Positions 8,410 to 17,190 of a DNA stretch of 64,000 nucleotides are shown here, in pieces. A program made the translations under genes and the position numbers. The stretch is taken from positions 310,001 to 374,000 of the forward strand of contig OZ241880.1 of the NCBI GenBank assembly GCA_965203505.1. The letters run 5' to 3'. This stretch comes from Bin127 sp965203505. GTDB taxonomy: Bacteria > Chloroflexota > Dehalococcoidia > Lucifugimonadales > Lucifugimonadaceae. Below the pieces are notes generated by a model, which made no database searches, was not told where the DNA came from, and saw only the letters and a program-made list of their open reading frames with translations. The stretch's first letter is position 1; each line of letters begins with the position of its first letter.

Positions 8410-9804
8410 ATGAAAGCTCTTGGCGTCAATGACGTTCACTCACAGTTAAACGCCACCAACGTCCGCGAAGTAATAACGCCACGCTCCGCCACCGAAGTCA
8501 GACACGCAATTCGCCGCTCCGTGATGTTGGGGCATAGGGTGGCCGTTGCGGGTGGGCGGCACTCAATGGGAGGGCAACAGTTCCTGACGGACGGCAGAGT
8601 CATCGACACACGCAATATGAAACAGGTTTTGAGCCTGGATTGCGAACGGGGGTTGGTAACAGTAGAGGCGGGCGCCATGTGGTCGGATCTCATACCAAAG
8701 CTCCGACGCATTCAAGGCGTCTGCGAAAACCGATGGAGCATCATACAAAAACAGACCGGTGCTGATCGAATGAGCATCGGAGGCGCACTCGCCGCAAATG
8801 GGCACGGTCGCGGACTGACGCTCAAACCCATCGTGCAGGATATCGAGTCGTTCCTGCTAGTCGACTCCGAGGGTACGGTCATCGAGTGTGGTCGCGACTC
8901 AAATTCCGATCTCTTCGCACTTGCTATTGGCGGCTACGGATTGTTCGGCGTCATCACGTCAGTAACGATGCGACTGCAACCTGCAGGAAGGTTGGAACGG
9001 GTTGTAGAGGTGTACGATATCGACGACCTGCCGGAAGCCTTCGAACAACGCATCAGCGACGGATACGCTTACGGCGATTTCCAATACATGACGGATGAAA
9101 CTTCACACGATTTCATGCGCGCCGGCGTGTTCTCGTGCTACCGTCCTATCGATGGACCGATGACAGTGGCCGACACTTCAAGATCAACGCTCTCGGCCGA
9201 CGATTGGAAGCGACTCATATATCTGGGACACGTCGATAAAGCAGCCGCATTCAAGGCCTACGCCGATTTCTACATGGGAACCAACGGGCAGACATACGAC
9301 ATCGACGAGTTTCAGTTGAGCGTCTATATCGACGGATACCACGCCGAACTGGACCGCATGATGGGCTCCGAAAAACCAGGTTCAGAGATGATCACCGAGG
9401 TATATGTACCAATGGCGCAATTGCCCGCGTTCATGTCCAAAGCAAGTGACACGTTGCGACGGGAGCAGGCCAACGTCATCTACGGCACGATCCGTCTGAT
9501 CGAGCAGGACGACGAAACCTTTCTAAACTGGGCGAAACAAAGATGCGCATGCATCGTCGTGAACCTTCACATCGACCACACTGAGGCAGGAGTCGCCAAA
9601 GCCGCTGATGCGTTCCGTGCACTGATCGACGACGCGACTTCGTTGGGCGGGAGCTTCTTCCTGACGTATCATCGCTGGGCAACTGATGGCCAAGTAAAAC
9701 GTGCCTATCCTCAATTTGGAGAGTTTCTCGAACTGAAACGCAGGTACGACCCTGCGAACGTCTTTTCCAGCGATTGGTATGAGCATTACCGAAAAATCGC
9801 CTGA
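8410..9804 (+). CDS. FAD-linked oxidoreductase (VAO/GlcD type)
   Basis: A 464-residue flavoprotein. The N-terminal PCMH-type FAD-binding domain shows 'AVAGGRHSMGGQQ', 'VTVEAGAMWSDLI', 'SIGGALAANGHGRG' and 'IGGYGLFGVI'. The C-terminus ends 'FGEFLELKRRYDPANVFSSDWY', typical of D-lactate, glycolate and sugar-lactone oxidases. The His in 'GGRHSMGG' is a candidate for covalent flavin attachment. The gene stands on its own, a short distance before a GMC oxidoreductase. The substrate is unknown, probably a hydroxy acid or an oxidised sugar. Confidence 0.88.
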   Translation: MKALGVNDVHSQLNATNVREVITPRSATEVRHAIRRSVMLGHRVAVAGGRHSMGGQQFLTDGRVIDTRNMKQVLSLDCERGLVTVEAGAMWSDLIPKLRRIQGVCENRWSIIQKQTGADRMSIGGALAANGHGRGLTLKPIVQDIESFLLVDSEGTVIECGRDSNSDLFALAIGGYGLFGVITSVTMRLQPAGRLERVVEVYDIDDLPEAFEQRISDGYAYGDFQYMTDETSHDFMRAGVFSCYRPIDGPMTVADTSRSTLSADDWKRLIYLGHVDKAAAFKAYADFYMGTNGQTYDIDEFQLSVYIDGYHAELDRMMGSEKPGSEMITEVYVPMAQLPAFMSKASDTLRREQANVIYGTIRLIEQDDETFLNWAKQRCACIVVNLHIDHTEAGVAKAADAFRALIDDATSLGGSFFLTYHRWATDGQVKRAYPQFGEFLELKRRYDPANVFSSDWYEHYRKIA

Positions 9805-9993
9805 ACGTGCTGGATACGCACCGCGATCGTATTCGGAATTCTCATAATTGCGCTCCTCCCACGCGTCACCGGGTAAGCCGTCGAATTGATGATCTTCGAC
9901 ATATTTCAGCGTCATAATTCCAGACCACACGAGTCGCGTTAGCCAATTAAACTTCACGCCAGCGATTTTCGAAACCCAACAGAGCTCGTTGCG

Positions 9994-11565
9994 ATGAAGT
10001 ACGACGTAATCATTGTCGGAGCCGGATCCGCCGGCTGTGTCCTAGCATCTCGATTGTCCGAGGACCGCAACCGAAATGTACTGCTGTTAGAGGCAGGCCC
10101 CGATTATCCCGAATTCGAGTGGCTGCCAGATCACATCAAATACGGCGTTCGGCCGTGGTACGAGTCTTACGACGTCGATGAGCACACGTGGGGTTACGAA
10201 GCGCTCGCGACTCCTCGACAAGATCCGTTCAATCTGCCACGAGGGAAGGTGGTCGGCGGTTCTAGCGCCATCAACGGCCAAGTCTGGTTCCGCGGGATCC
10301 CCGAAGACTACGACGAATGGGAGGCGGAAGGCAACGAAGGATGGGGATACCTCGATGTCTTGCCATACTTCCGCAAGATCGAGACCGACCTCGACTTCCC
10401 CGGCGACGATTTTCACGGCTCAGACGGACCGATTCCGGTTCGGCGCTACACAGAGGACGAGTTGATGGCAAGCCCGAAAGCGTTCATCGACGCGTGTCAG
10501 GCAGCCGGATACCCTTTCACTCACGACCACAACCACCCCGAATCGACAGGCGTCGGGCACTTGGTTCTCAATCGCGTCAACGAAATACGGATGAGCACGG
10601 CTGTTACCTACCTGCAGATGGCGCGCGAACGCATGAATCTCACGGTTCGCTCCGGGGTGTTTGTCAACCGTGTGTTGATAGAAAACGGCACGGCAAGCGG
10701 CGTGGAAGTCGAATCGGGCGGTCAAACCTACCGATTGGAGGCCGATCTCACCATCCTCAGCGGTGGAGCAATCAACTCACCACAAACGCTGATGCTTTCC
10801 GGCGTCGGTCCTGCTGAACATTTGAGGGAGCACGGGATCGAAGCGATCGCCGACGTCCCAGGCGTAGGTCAGAACCTGCGCGACCACATCGCCGTGTTCA
10901 TGAGCTACGAAAGTGACGTTGATGAACCAATCCCGGACCGACCGCCGCCTTTGCAGATAGGCATGCGTTACACCACGCCCAACTCGCCTTTCCGCAACGA
11001 CATGCACATGCGGCCAATCTCGATACGCACAGAACACGTACCGATCGATTTCGATCCGACTACACGCGCGTCCCCAACAGGTTTCAGCATCGCATTGCAA
11101 AAAGCCGTCGGCAAAGGCGAACTGCGTCTGGCGACCTCAAACCCCCACGATCAACCCATCCTCGACTATCGCTATCTGAGCGAACCCTTCGATGCCGAGC
11201 GACTACGAGGTGCCGTCCGCCTCGCCGCTCATCTCTCCGAACTACCCGAATATGCACCGGCCAAAATGCGCCGAATCACCCCGACGGACGAACAGTTGGC
11301 CGACGACGATGCCTTGAACGATTGGCTGCTTCAGAACGTACGCACTCAACACCACTCATCCGGCACCTGCAAAATGGGCCCGGCTTCCGATCCGATGGCA
11401 GTTGTCAACCCCAAATGCGAGATGCACGCCATCGAAAACCTCATGGTCGTCGACGCATCCATCATGCCCGACGTAATCCGCGCCAACACCAACGCCACAA
11501 CCATCATGATCGCGGAAAAGATCGCGACGGAGATGCGAAGGGGATATCCGTGGCAACGTGCTTAG
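9994..11565 (+). CDS. GMC-family oxidoreductase (choline/alcohol dehydrogenase-like)
   Basis: A 523-residue flavoenzyme with the FAD dinucleotide-binding 'GAGSAGCVLASRLSED' at the N-terminus, the GMC signature 'PRGKVVGGSSAINGQVWFRG' and the second signature 'SGGAINSPQTLMLSGVG'. The catalytic His is in 'HHSSGTCKMG' (about 452-461), and the partner Asn is in 'ANTNATTIMIAEK' near 503. It oxidises a primary alcohol to an aldehyde in the cytoplasm, with an unknown substrate. It may form an alcohol-to-acid route with the neighbouring FAD oxidase, but only proximity supports that. Confidence 0.93.
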   Translation: MKYDVIIVGAGSAGCVLASRLSEDRNRNVLLLEAGPDYPEFEWLPDHIKYGVRPWYESYDVDEHTWGYEALATPRQDPFNLPRGKVVGGSSAINGQVWFRGIPEDYDEWEAEGNEGWGYLDVLPYFRKIETDLDFPGDDFHGSDGPIPVRRYTEDELMASPKAFIDACQAAGYPFTHDHNHPESTGVGHLVLNRVNEIRMSTAVTYLQMARERMNLTVRSGVFVNRVLIENGTASGVEVESGGQTYRLEADLTILSGGAINSPQTLMLSGVGPAEHLREHGIEAIADVPGVGQNLRDHIAVFMSYESDVDEPIPDRPPPLQIGMRYTTPNSPFRNDMHMRPISIRTEHVPIDFDPTTRASPTGFSIALQKAVGKGELRLATSNPHDQPILDYRYLSEPFDAERLRGAVRLAAHLSELPEYAPAKMRRITPTDEQLADDDALNDWLLQNVRTQHHSSGTCKMGPASDPMAVVNPKCEMHAIENLMVVDASIMPDVIRANTNATTIMIAEKIATEMRRGYPWQRA

Positions 11566-11615
11566 GTGCGAAACACTGGCGAGGGCAGTTACGAGATTCG
11601 AGGCGATGATTAGGT

Positions 11616-11909
11616 TTGCATATTCGTGGCACCAAGAAACTAGAAACGTTTTGGCTGCGCGATTCCAACGTTAAGAGCGCACTACAGAGCTTTATCTATC
11701 AGGTTAGGAATCATGACTGGTCAGCGCCGCATGAGCTATTGGCGGATTTCCCAAGGGCGAGCATTATCGGTGGTGATCGCGTGGTTTTTCGGATTCGCGG
11801 CAACCGTTACAGACTCATCGCATCCGTCGACTATGAACGCCAAATCCTTTACATTCGTTTCATCGGCACTCATTCCGAATACGATAGGATAGACGCGACT
11901 AGGGTGTGA
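11616..11909 (+). CDS. higB: HigB-type mRNA interferase toxin
   Basis: A 97-residue RelE-superfamily toxin of the HigB_toxin group: 'KKLETFW', 'IGGDRVVFRIRGNRYRLIASVDY' and 'YIRFIGTHSEYDRID' match the family core and its C-terminal 'GTHxEYD'. It is expected to cleave mRNA on the ribosome. A TTG start fits the normal N-terminus of the family. The stop overlaps the start of the antitoxin by four bases (GTGA), implying coupled translation. Confidence 0.85.
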   Translation: MHIRGTKKLETFWLRDSNVKSALQSFIYQVRNHDWSAPHELLADFPRASIIGGDRVVFRIRGNRYRLIASVDYERQILYIRFIGTHSEYDRIDATRV

Positions 11910-12334
11910 ATGTGGTAACCACGAAGAGGATCAAAAGCGACGAAGAATTGGTTGCGGCTTTTGCGCGTGTTGACGAACTGTGGGGAGCGCCAATCGGCAC
12001 ACCTGAAGGCGACGAACTTGATGCTTGGGTTGATCTGATCGGCGAATACGAAAACAGAACAGTCGACATTGGCGAGACTGACCCTGTCGGCGTCATTGAG
12101 TTCATGCTAGACCAACGAGGCTTGACTGAAGACGATCTGATACCGATTATCGGCAGTCCTGATGCAGTGTCGGAGCTCCTAGCCGGTAAGCGCAAGATCA
12201 CCAAGCGCCAAGCCGAAGCGCTACACGAGTTGCTACGTGTCCCTATGGATCTGCTACTCCAAATCACCGAAGCCACTGAACCTCAAGTTAGTGGCAACGG
12301 CGCTGAACTCGAACCTGCGAAGCGTGCTTCTTAA
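11906..12334 (+). CDS. higA: HigA-type antitoxin
   Basis: A 142-residue antitoxin translated from a GTG overlapping the toxin stop. The C-terminal half has a helix-turn-helix with 'LTEDDLIPIIGSPDAVSELL' and 'KITKRQAEALHELLRVP', typical of HigA proteins that neutralise HigB and repress the operon. The toxin-first order is normal for HigBA. The last 20 residues look disordered. Confidence 0.83.
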   Translation: MNVVTTKRIKSDEELVAAFARVDELWGAPIGTPEGDELDAWVDLIGEYENRTVDIGETDPVGVIEFMLDQRGLTEDDLIPIIGSPDAVSELLAGKRKITKRQAEALHELLRVPMDLLLQITEATEPQVSGNGAELEPAKRAS

Positions 12335-12422
12335 AGCTAGTGGCCTACACGGATCAGACTAGTCCCGGCTTCGTAACCGTGCCGTGCGTTTTGACGCTAC
12401 CCGTCTATCCTAGCGCCACCGA

Positions 12423-15400
12423 TCAGTCCCACAGCCAATCGAGTTCGGTGAAAGCGAGATTGCGTTCGAAGTTCACGATGTTGTCGTTCACATCAAGGAT
12501 CAAACACCTTTCGTTTCCACCGTTCATGACTCCTCGGAGACCGCGCCCGATCATCTGAAAGTAAAGGTTGGGGCTGTAGACTGGGCGTGCCACGATGATG
12601 GCACGGGTTTTGGGGGCGTCGAAGCCTTCTCGGAACACGCCGTAGTTCACTAAAACCTTCAGTTCACCCGCCCGAAACTGTTCCACAACTTGCCGACGCG
12701 TGTATCTGTCAGTTCCGCCTGATACCGCTCGTGCGGAGATGCCATCGGCGCTCAATATGGCAGCAAGAGTCTGTGCGTGTTCAACGGAGGTGGCGAAAAT
12801 GAGGGTTGGCCAAAGTTCGGGACGGGAGGCGATGTGTTCTTTGTATGCGTCAATGATTCGGCGGGTTCGTTCGGTGTTGCGCGCAAGTGAATCTTGGACG
12901 TCGTCAGGCAGCCATGGAGAGTTTTGTATTTGTTGGAGATGATGCCAGGAAAGGGTGTATTTTGTCCCTTCAATTTCCTGATGGTCGGCGCGTGCGAGCA
13001 CTTGCATATCCTGAAGATCGCGCATCACATCGTCGGCTTTATCTGACTCGAATGCCCCACGGTCAAGGCGGTTTTGGCCATAACGTCTCGCCAACCAACT
13101 CGTTTCTGTTTCGTTATAGCCGCGATATGGCGTTGCAGTTAATCCGAGCAGATAAGGTTCGGTTGGTCCTAGTCGTCGCGTGAAGCCTAGTTCTTGGAGC
13201 GCGGATGTGAAGGTCGTCGCGATTGAGCGGTGTGCTTCATCGAAAACAACCAGCTGGAAATTGGTGAGGAAGTCGTACTCGGATGTGTTGCGTGAGAGTT
13301 TGCTGGCTAGCGTTTGGATGGAGGCTACAACGACGTGTCTTTCGGATGTGGGTTCTGGCGGCGGTTGTCCCGCCCACATTCTGGAAATGCGGAGTATCTG
13401 GTCCTGGGTTCCGAAGGCGCGCCAGATTTCTTGCCACGCTTCGACGGCTTGTTCACACAGTTCGTCTCGATCAGCAACCCAAAGCACTCCGCCGCTGAAT
13501 CCGTCTTCGACCATCGCGTTTACGATGCCTTCGACGGCGACGCGGGTTTTGCCGGAGCCGGTCGGCAGGCTTATCATGCCGCGTCGCGCATCTAAGACGT
13601 TTCTGCGGCTGCGGAGCATTTGACGGAGATTTGAGGCGATGCTCTGTTGGTAGTCGTGCAGATCGGGCAGTTTTATCGGGCCAGGCACTTCCATGAATGG
13701 TTCGCGTCTAGTGTTACGCTCGCCTGCCCACTCGGGCGGGAATCCCAATTCTGTAACGAATTCGATAGCTTTTGATGATCCTGCCCATTGCGGTGGTGGG
13801 TCCAAATGTGCGATTTGACGGCGGTAGTGCCGTAGCGCGCCGGTATGGTGCGTCGATATAGCGGCTTTAGCAGCGTCGATCCCTGTGAAACTGCCGTGTT
13901 CGACTAGGTAGTAGTCGACGAGTGGGGCAGGCAAACCTTTTTGTAGAGCGTGTTTCCCGACGGCTTCTAAGAGCCGCGAAGCGTCGTCGTGCTGTGCTCG
14001 GACTCGAGCGCGGTTTGCCTCGATCTCTTCATCTGTCGGTTGGTTCAGGACATCGTAGAATTCGCCTTCATCCTGCAACACATTGAGTTCGTCCCCTATC
14101 GCACGTAGTTCATCTTCCCGATCCATTCTCGTGACCAGCAGATTGGCCTCGTGTACGGCACTCGAGATTTCCAATATGTCACCGTATTCGTCCACGATGA
14201 ATTGGCACCGGATCAGCTTTAGATTCCGGATATGCGAATCTAGGTGTCGCCCAAGGCCCGGCCAGGTTTCCACAAGTTGAACGGGCGGATCGGCGTTTAT
14301 GGCAATGCGTCTGGTTTGCGGCGGGTCGTGGAGATCGAAGAGTTCCTTGATCTTCTCGGCGTTTGGATGTTCAAGCAGGATCCGCTGAGCTTCGCGATTC
14401 TTGGGAATTTCTCCGAGAGCATCGGCGAATGGGACGATGCCGGAGAAGGTTTGGATGTGGCCGTGCTTGCGGATCACCTCTATGGCCGGCTGTGCGAAAT
14501 CTAAAGACCGGTAATAGTCTGAACGCGTGTCGTGTCGCATTGTCCATTGACGGAACAGATCTAGTTCATTCAATGCAATCTCGGTGTAGACGGCGCTCCC
14601 TTCGTGCGAAAGGGGTTCGATCACGGTTGTGGGCCCAAACCCGATCGTTGAAACAAAATTGAGCATCCCATCTCGCGGTCTGTTGGTGGCATAGGACGAC
14701 ACATTGTGGGCGAACTTATTTCTGCACCTTTTGCGCCAACGGATGAATTCGCGATCCGCAGATAGGTCCCAACGGTGGTGTGGCCGATCAGAGATGTCGA
14801 GATTTCTAAGTAACGTTTCATATCGTTGGCTGAAATCCGCGTTGATCGCAACGCAGTCGTCGCGGGTGCCATCCTCGGGTACAATCGCTCCGGGCAATAA
14901 CGCGGAGTGAGCGGGTACCCATTCTCCGGAAATTGTTTGGACACGCAATTGGGATGACCAAGCGCGGAGTTGTTTGACTTTGCGTACCGCAAACATCGGG
15001 ACTGCGCGTGCCAAATCCCAAATTCGCTCCCAGTCAGATCCACCTAGATCGTCTAGACGATTTCTGCCCGAAAAGACCTCGTCGAAAATGACCTCAAATT
15101 GTGCTTCGGGTGAAACTTCCTCGACGCCAAGTTCGAATAAACACTGACGCGTCTCTACATCTCGAGCGAGAGCGCTGTGAACGAGCGACGGAAAGTCGCC
15201 ATCGAAAGCATTGGACGGAAGATAGATTTCTGTGTCCAGCGAATCTAGCGTGCCGTCAGTTACCAAAATTATCGATCCGAGGTGGTGTGAGTTTCTCACC
15301 TGTTCAGGTAAAAGAGCTGCTGTCCGGATCGCAGATTTGGATGCGTAAATCAAGTGTTCGGAAGGCGCGTCCCTGACTAGTGCCTCTAACCATTCGGAAA

Positions 15401-17045
15401 CTGTGGTTACAGGAGTTCCAGCCCCGCCTTGATCGGTTGCCAGCGTACCGTTCGGATCACATAGACGTTCAACGGAAGTCCATCTTTGAGGTGTCGTTGC
15501 AGATCGGTGAAGCCAGTCGTTGTTTAGACGGTTGGCAGCGTACCAACTAGCTATTGCAGGTTCTGATCGACTTGAGCCAGCGCGCCGGGTTGCAACTACC
15601 TCGACGGGTGGGTACTCAAGCTCATCGAAACGACGTAGGGCACCCGTCATATCCGGTATTATCGGCCTTCCATAGAGTAGCCGAAAAAGAATGTTGCTCA
15701 AGGCAACTGTGTGTCCTCGATCCACCTGGCGAGCACGACGTGGCAAAGCATCCACATGCTTGGCTGGGTCTTGAGCCGTCGACAGATGATGCAAATTGTC
15801 AGCGATCAACTCTGCCGCCGCGGACACCAGTTCATCGTTGTAAACGCCGGTCAGCAGGTTCTGGCGGTCTTCGTTAGTTTTCCATGGGGCGTTAAGTATT
15901 CCTGGGACAAGGCTGGGAGTCGATGTGGGAAAGAAAGCCCAAAAATTTCCCGCAGGATTGCTTCCCTCTAACGGTGTTGCCCACCAAATCGGAACTTCAT
16001 GTGCATCGTCCAATGCGCGACTATCAGTACGCGCGTCTTCGGACAATCTATGCATACGATGGAATACTTTCCACCTAGAGGTATGGTTTTCATCGCTGAG
16101 ATGAAATTCGTTTTCGGTTTCAGTCAACGTGAATGAGTGCCGTAGGCCCAATTCGTCGATCCTGATGTCCAGTTCCTCGACGTGCCGAACGAACAGGAGG
16201 AATTTAGCGGGGAACTGCTTGGCTTGGGCTGCGAGTTTTTCGTAAGCGCCTGCCATCAACGGTAATCTCACGATGTTCGTCGCCCAATGCATGAGTCCGC
16301 GCAACACATGATCTTCATCAGCTGCCGGTCCCGGATCGATCGGCATCGCCAGCCGCAAAACGGGGTAACGTTCGAAAACGTGTTCCGGCAACTGCCGTTG
16401 AATCATCTGTTTCGACGAATTCCTATCGAATTTGAATGATCCTGATCGACTGAAAAACTCGGGCGAGTCGGATACACCCAGAACCGATTTGAAACCGAGT
16501 CCGAAGCGACCGATCTCCGCTGTTCCGCGCTTCGGCGACAAGTATGAGAACATGAGAGCTTTGACGCCGTCCGTATCGATTCCCTCGCCAGAATCTGCGC
16601 AATAGAGATGGGAGTCGGTTAGGCGGATCTCGATTCGTCCGGCGCTTTTGTTGGACAGTGCGTCAGCACCGTTTTGCACCAACTCAAATAACTGACGGTC
16701 GGCGTACCCGCCGCGAGCGGTATCCTGCTCGTGGTTAGCGTGCTCCAAAACATAGTTCGGTTGTGCTCGATACGCCTGCAAGGTACGTCCACATTCTTCA
16801 CCGATGTACTTGCCAATCTCATCATCCGGCCCTGCCCAATCTCCGTTCAAGGATTGAGTTGAAACGGTCTGCCGATCAATCCCGATCCGTCCGCTGACAG
16901 CTTCAGTACCACTTGAGTTCAGACTGGCTATTCGTGCAAGTGCCGCATTTACTCGGCGTGATTGTCTGCGACGTCGTTTACTGTTTTTGTTTGATCGTCT
17001 CGGCATTGTTGATTGTGTATTTCTTGAACAATTTCGGGGATTCAC
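12423..17045 (-). CDS. Sacsin/GHKL-type ATPase fused to an SF2 helicase (probable defence protein)
   Basis: One 1540-residue polypeptide. The N-terminal HSP90-like ATPase domain has an N-box ELVQNGADAL (121-130), DSGEGID (151-157) and GRFGLGFKS (179-187). A long middle region without recognised motifs follows. The C-terminal SF2 helicase has Walker A PTGSGKT (about 1161-1167), DEAH (1269-1272), TATP (1303-1306) and motif VI QMIGRGLRG (1497-1505). The architecture, large size and surroundings (HigBA beside it, other defence genes nearby) suggest antiphage defence, but I cannot match it to a named system. The GTG at 17045 has no clear ribosome site; ATG at 17006, just before a strongly basic stretch, is an alternative start. 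Confidence 0.87.
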   Translation of the reverse strand: MNPRNCSRNTQSTMPRRSNKNSKRRRRQSRRVNAALARIASLNSSGTEAVSGRIGIDRQTVSTQSLNGDWAGPDDEIGKYIGEECGRTLQAYRAQPNYVLEHANHEQDTARGGYADRQLFELVQNGADALSNKSAGRIEIRLTDSHLYCADSGEGIDTDGVKALMFSYLSPKRGTAEIGRFGLGFKSVLGVSDSPEFFSRSGSFKFDRNSSKQMIQRQLPEHVFERYPVLRLAMPIDPGPAADEDHVLRGLMHWATNIVRLPLMAGAYEKLAAQAKQFPAKFLLFVRHVEELDIRIDELGLRHSFTLTETENEFHLSDENHTSRWKVFHRMHRLSEDARTDSRALDDAHEVPIWWATPLEGSNPAGNFWAFFPTSTPSLVPGILNAPWKTNEDRQNLLTGVYNDELVSAAAELIADNLHHLSTAQDPAKHVDALPRRARQVDRGHTVALSNILFRLLYGRPIIPDMTGALRRFDELEYPPVEVVATRRAGSSRSEPAIASWYAANRLNNDWLHRSATTPQRWTSVERLCDPNGTLATDQGGAGTPVTTVSEWLEALVRDAPSEHLIYASKSAIRTAALLPEQVRNSHHLGSIILVTDGTLDSLDTEIYLPSNAFDGDFPSLVHSALARDVETRQCLFELGVEEVSPEAQFEVIFDEVFSGRNRLDDLGGSDWERIWDLARAVPMFAVRKVKQLRAWSSQLRVQTISGEWVPAHSALLPGAIVPEDGTRDDCVAINADFSQRYETLLRNLDISDRPHHRWDLSADREFIRWRKRCRNKFAHNVSSYATNRPRDGMLNFVSTIGFGPTTVIEPLSHEGSAVYTEIALNELDLFRQWTMRHDTRSDYYRSLDFAQPAIEVIRKHGHIQTFSGIVPFADALGEIPKNREAQRILLEHPNAEKIKELFDLHDPPQTRRIAINADPPVQLVETWPGLGRHLDSHIRNLKLIRCQFIVDEYGDILEISSAVHEANLLVTRMDREDELRAIGDELNVLQDEGEFYDVLNQPTDEEIEANRARVRAQHDDASRLLEAVGKHALQKGLPAPLVDYYLVEHGSFTGIDAAKAAISTHHTGALRHYRRQIAHLDPPPQWAGSSKAIEFVTELGFPPEWAGERNTRREPFMEVPGPIKLPDLHDYQQSIASNLRQMLRSRRNVLDARRGMISLPTGSGKTRVAVEGIVNAMVEDGFSGGVLWVADRDELCEQAVEAWQEIWRAFGTQDQILRISRMWAGQPPPEPTSERHVVVASIQTLASKLSRNTSEYDFLTNFQLVVFDEAHRSIATTFTSALQELGFTRRLGPTEPYLLGLTATPYRGYNETETSWLARRYGQNRLDRGAFESDKADDVMRDLQDMQVLARADHQEIEGTKYTLSWHHLQQIQNSPWLPDDVQDSLARNTERTRRIIDAYKEHIASRPELWPTLIFATSVEHAQTLAAILSADGISARAVSGGTDRYTRRQVVEQFRAGELKVLVNYGVFREGFDAPKTRAIIVARPVYSPNLYFQMIGRGLRGVMNGGNERCLILDVNDNIVNFERNLAFTELDWLWD

Positions 17046-17068
17046 TTTACTAAAAATTCAACGTGAAT

Positions 17069-17082
17069 AGATCATATGATCT
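17069..17082. promoter_or_regulatory. Perfect palindrome upstream of the ATPase-helicase gene
   Basis: AGATCATATGATCT is a perfect 14-base palindrome 24 bases upstream of the GTG start, in an AT-rich stretch between two divergent genes. It could be an operator for either gene. Confidence 0.4.
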
Positions 17083-17190
17083 GAATAAAAACTGATGTGC
17101 TTCCCAGATTGGGGTTTCGCGATTGAGAGCTGAACGCGCCACAAAGCGAGGGCTGTCGGATGAAAGCGTTAACGAGAATCCGTCACCTCA

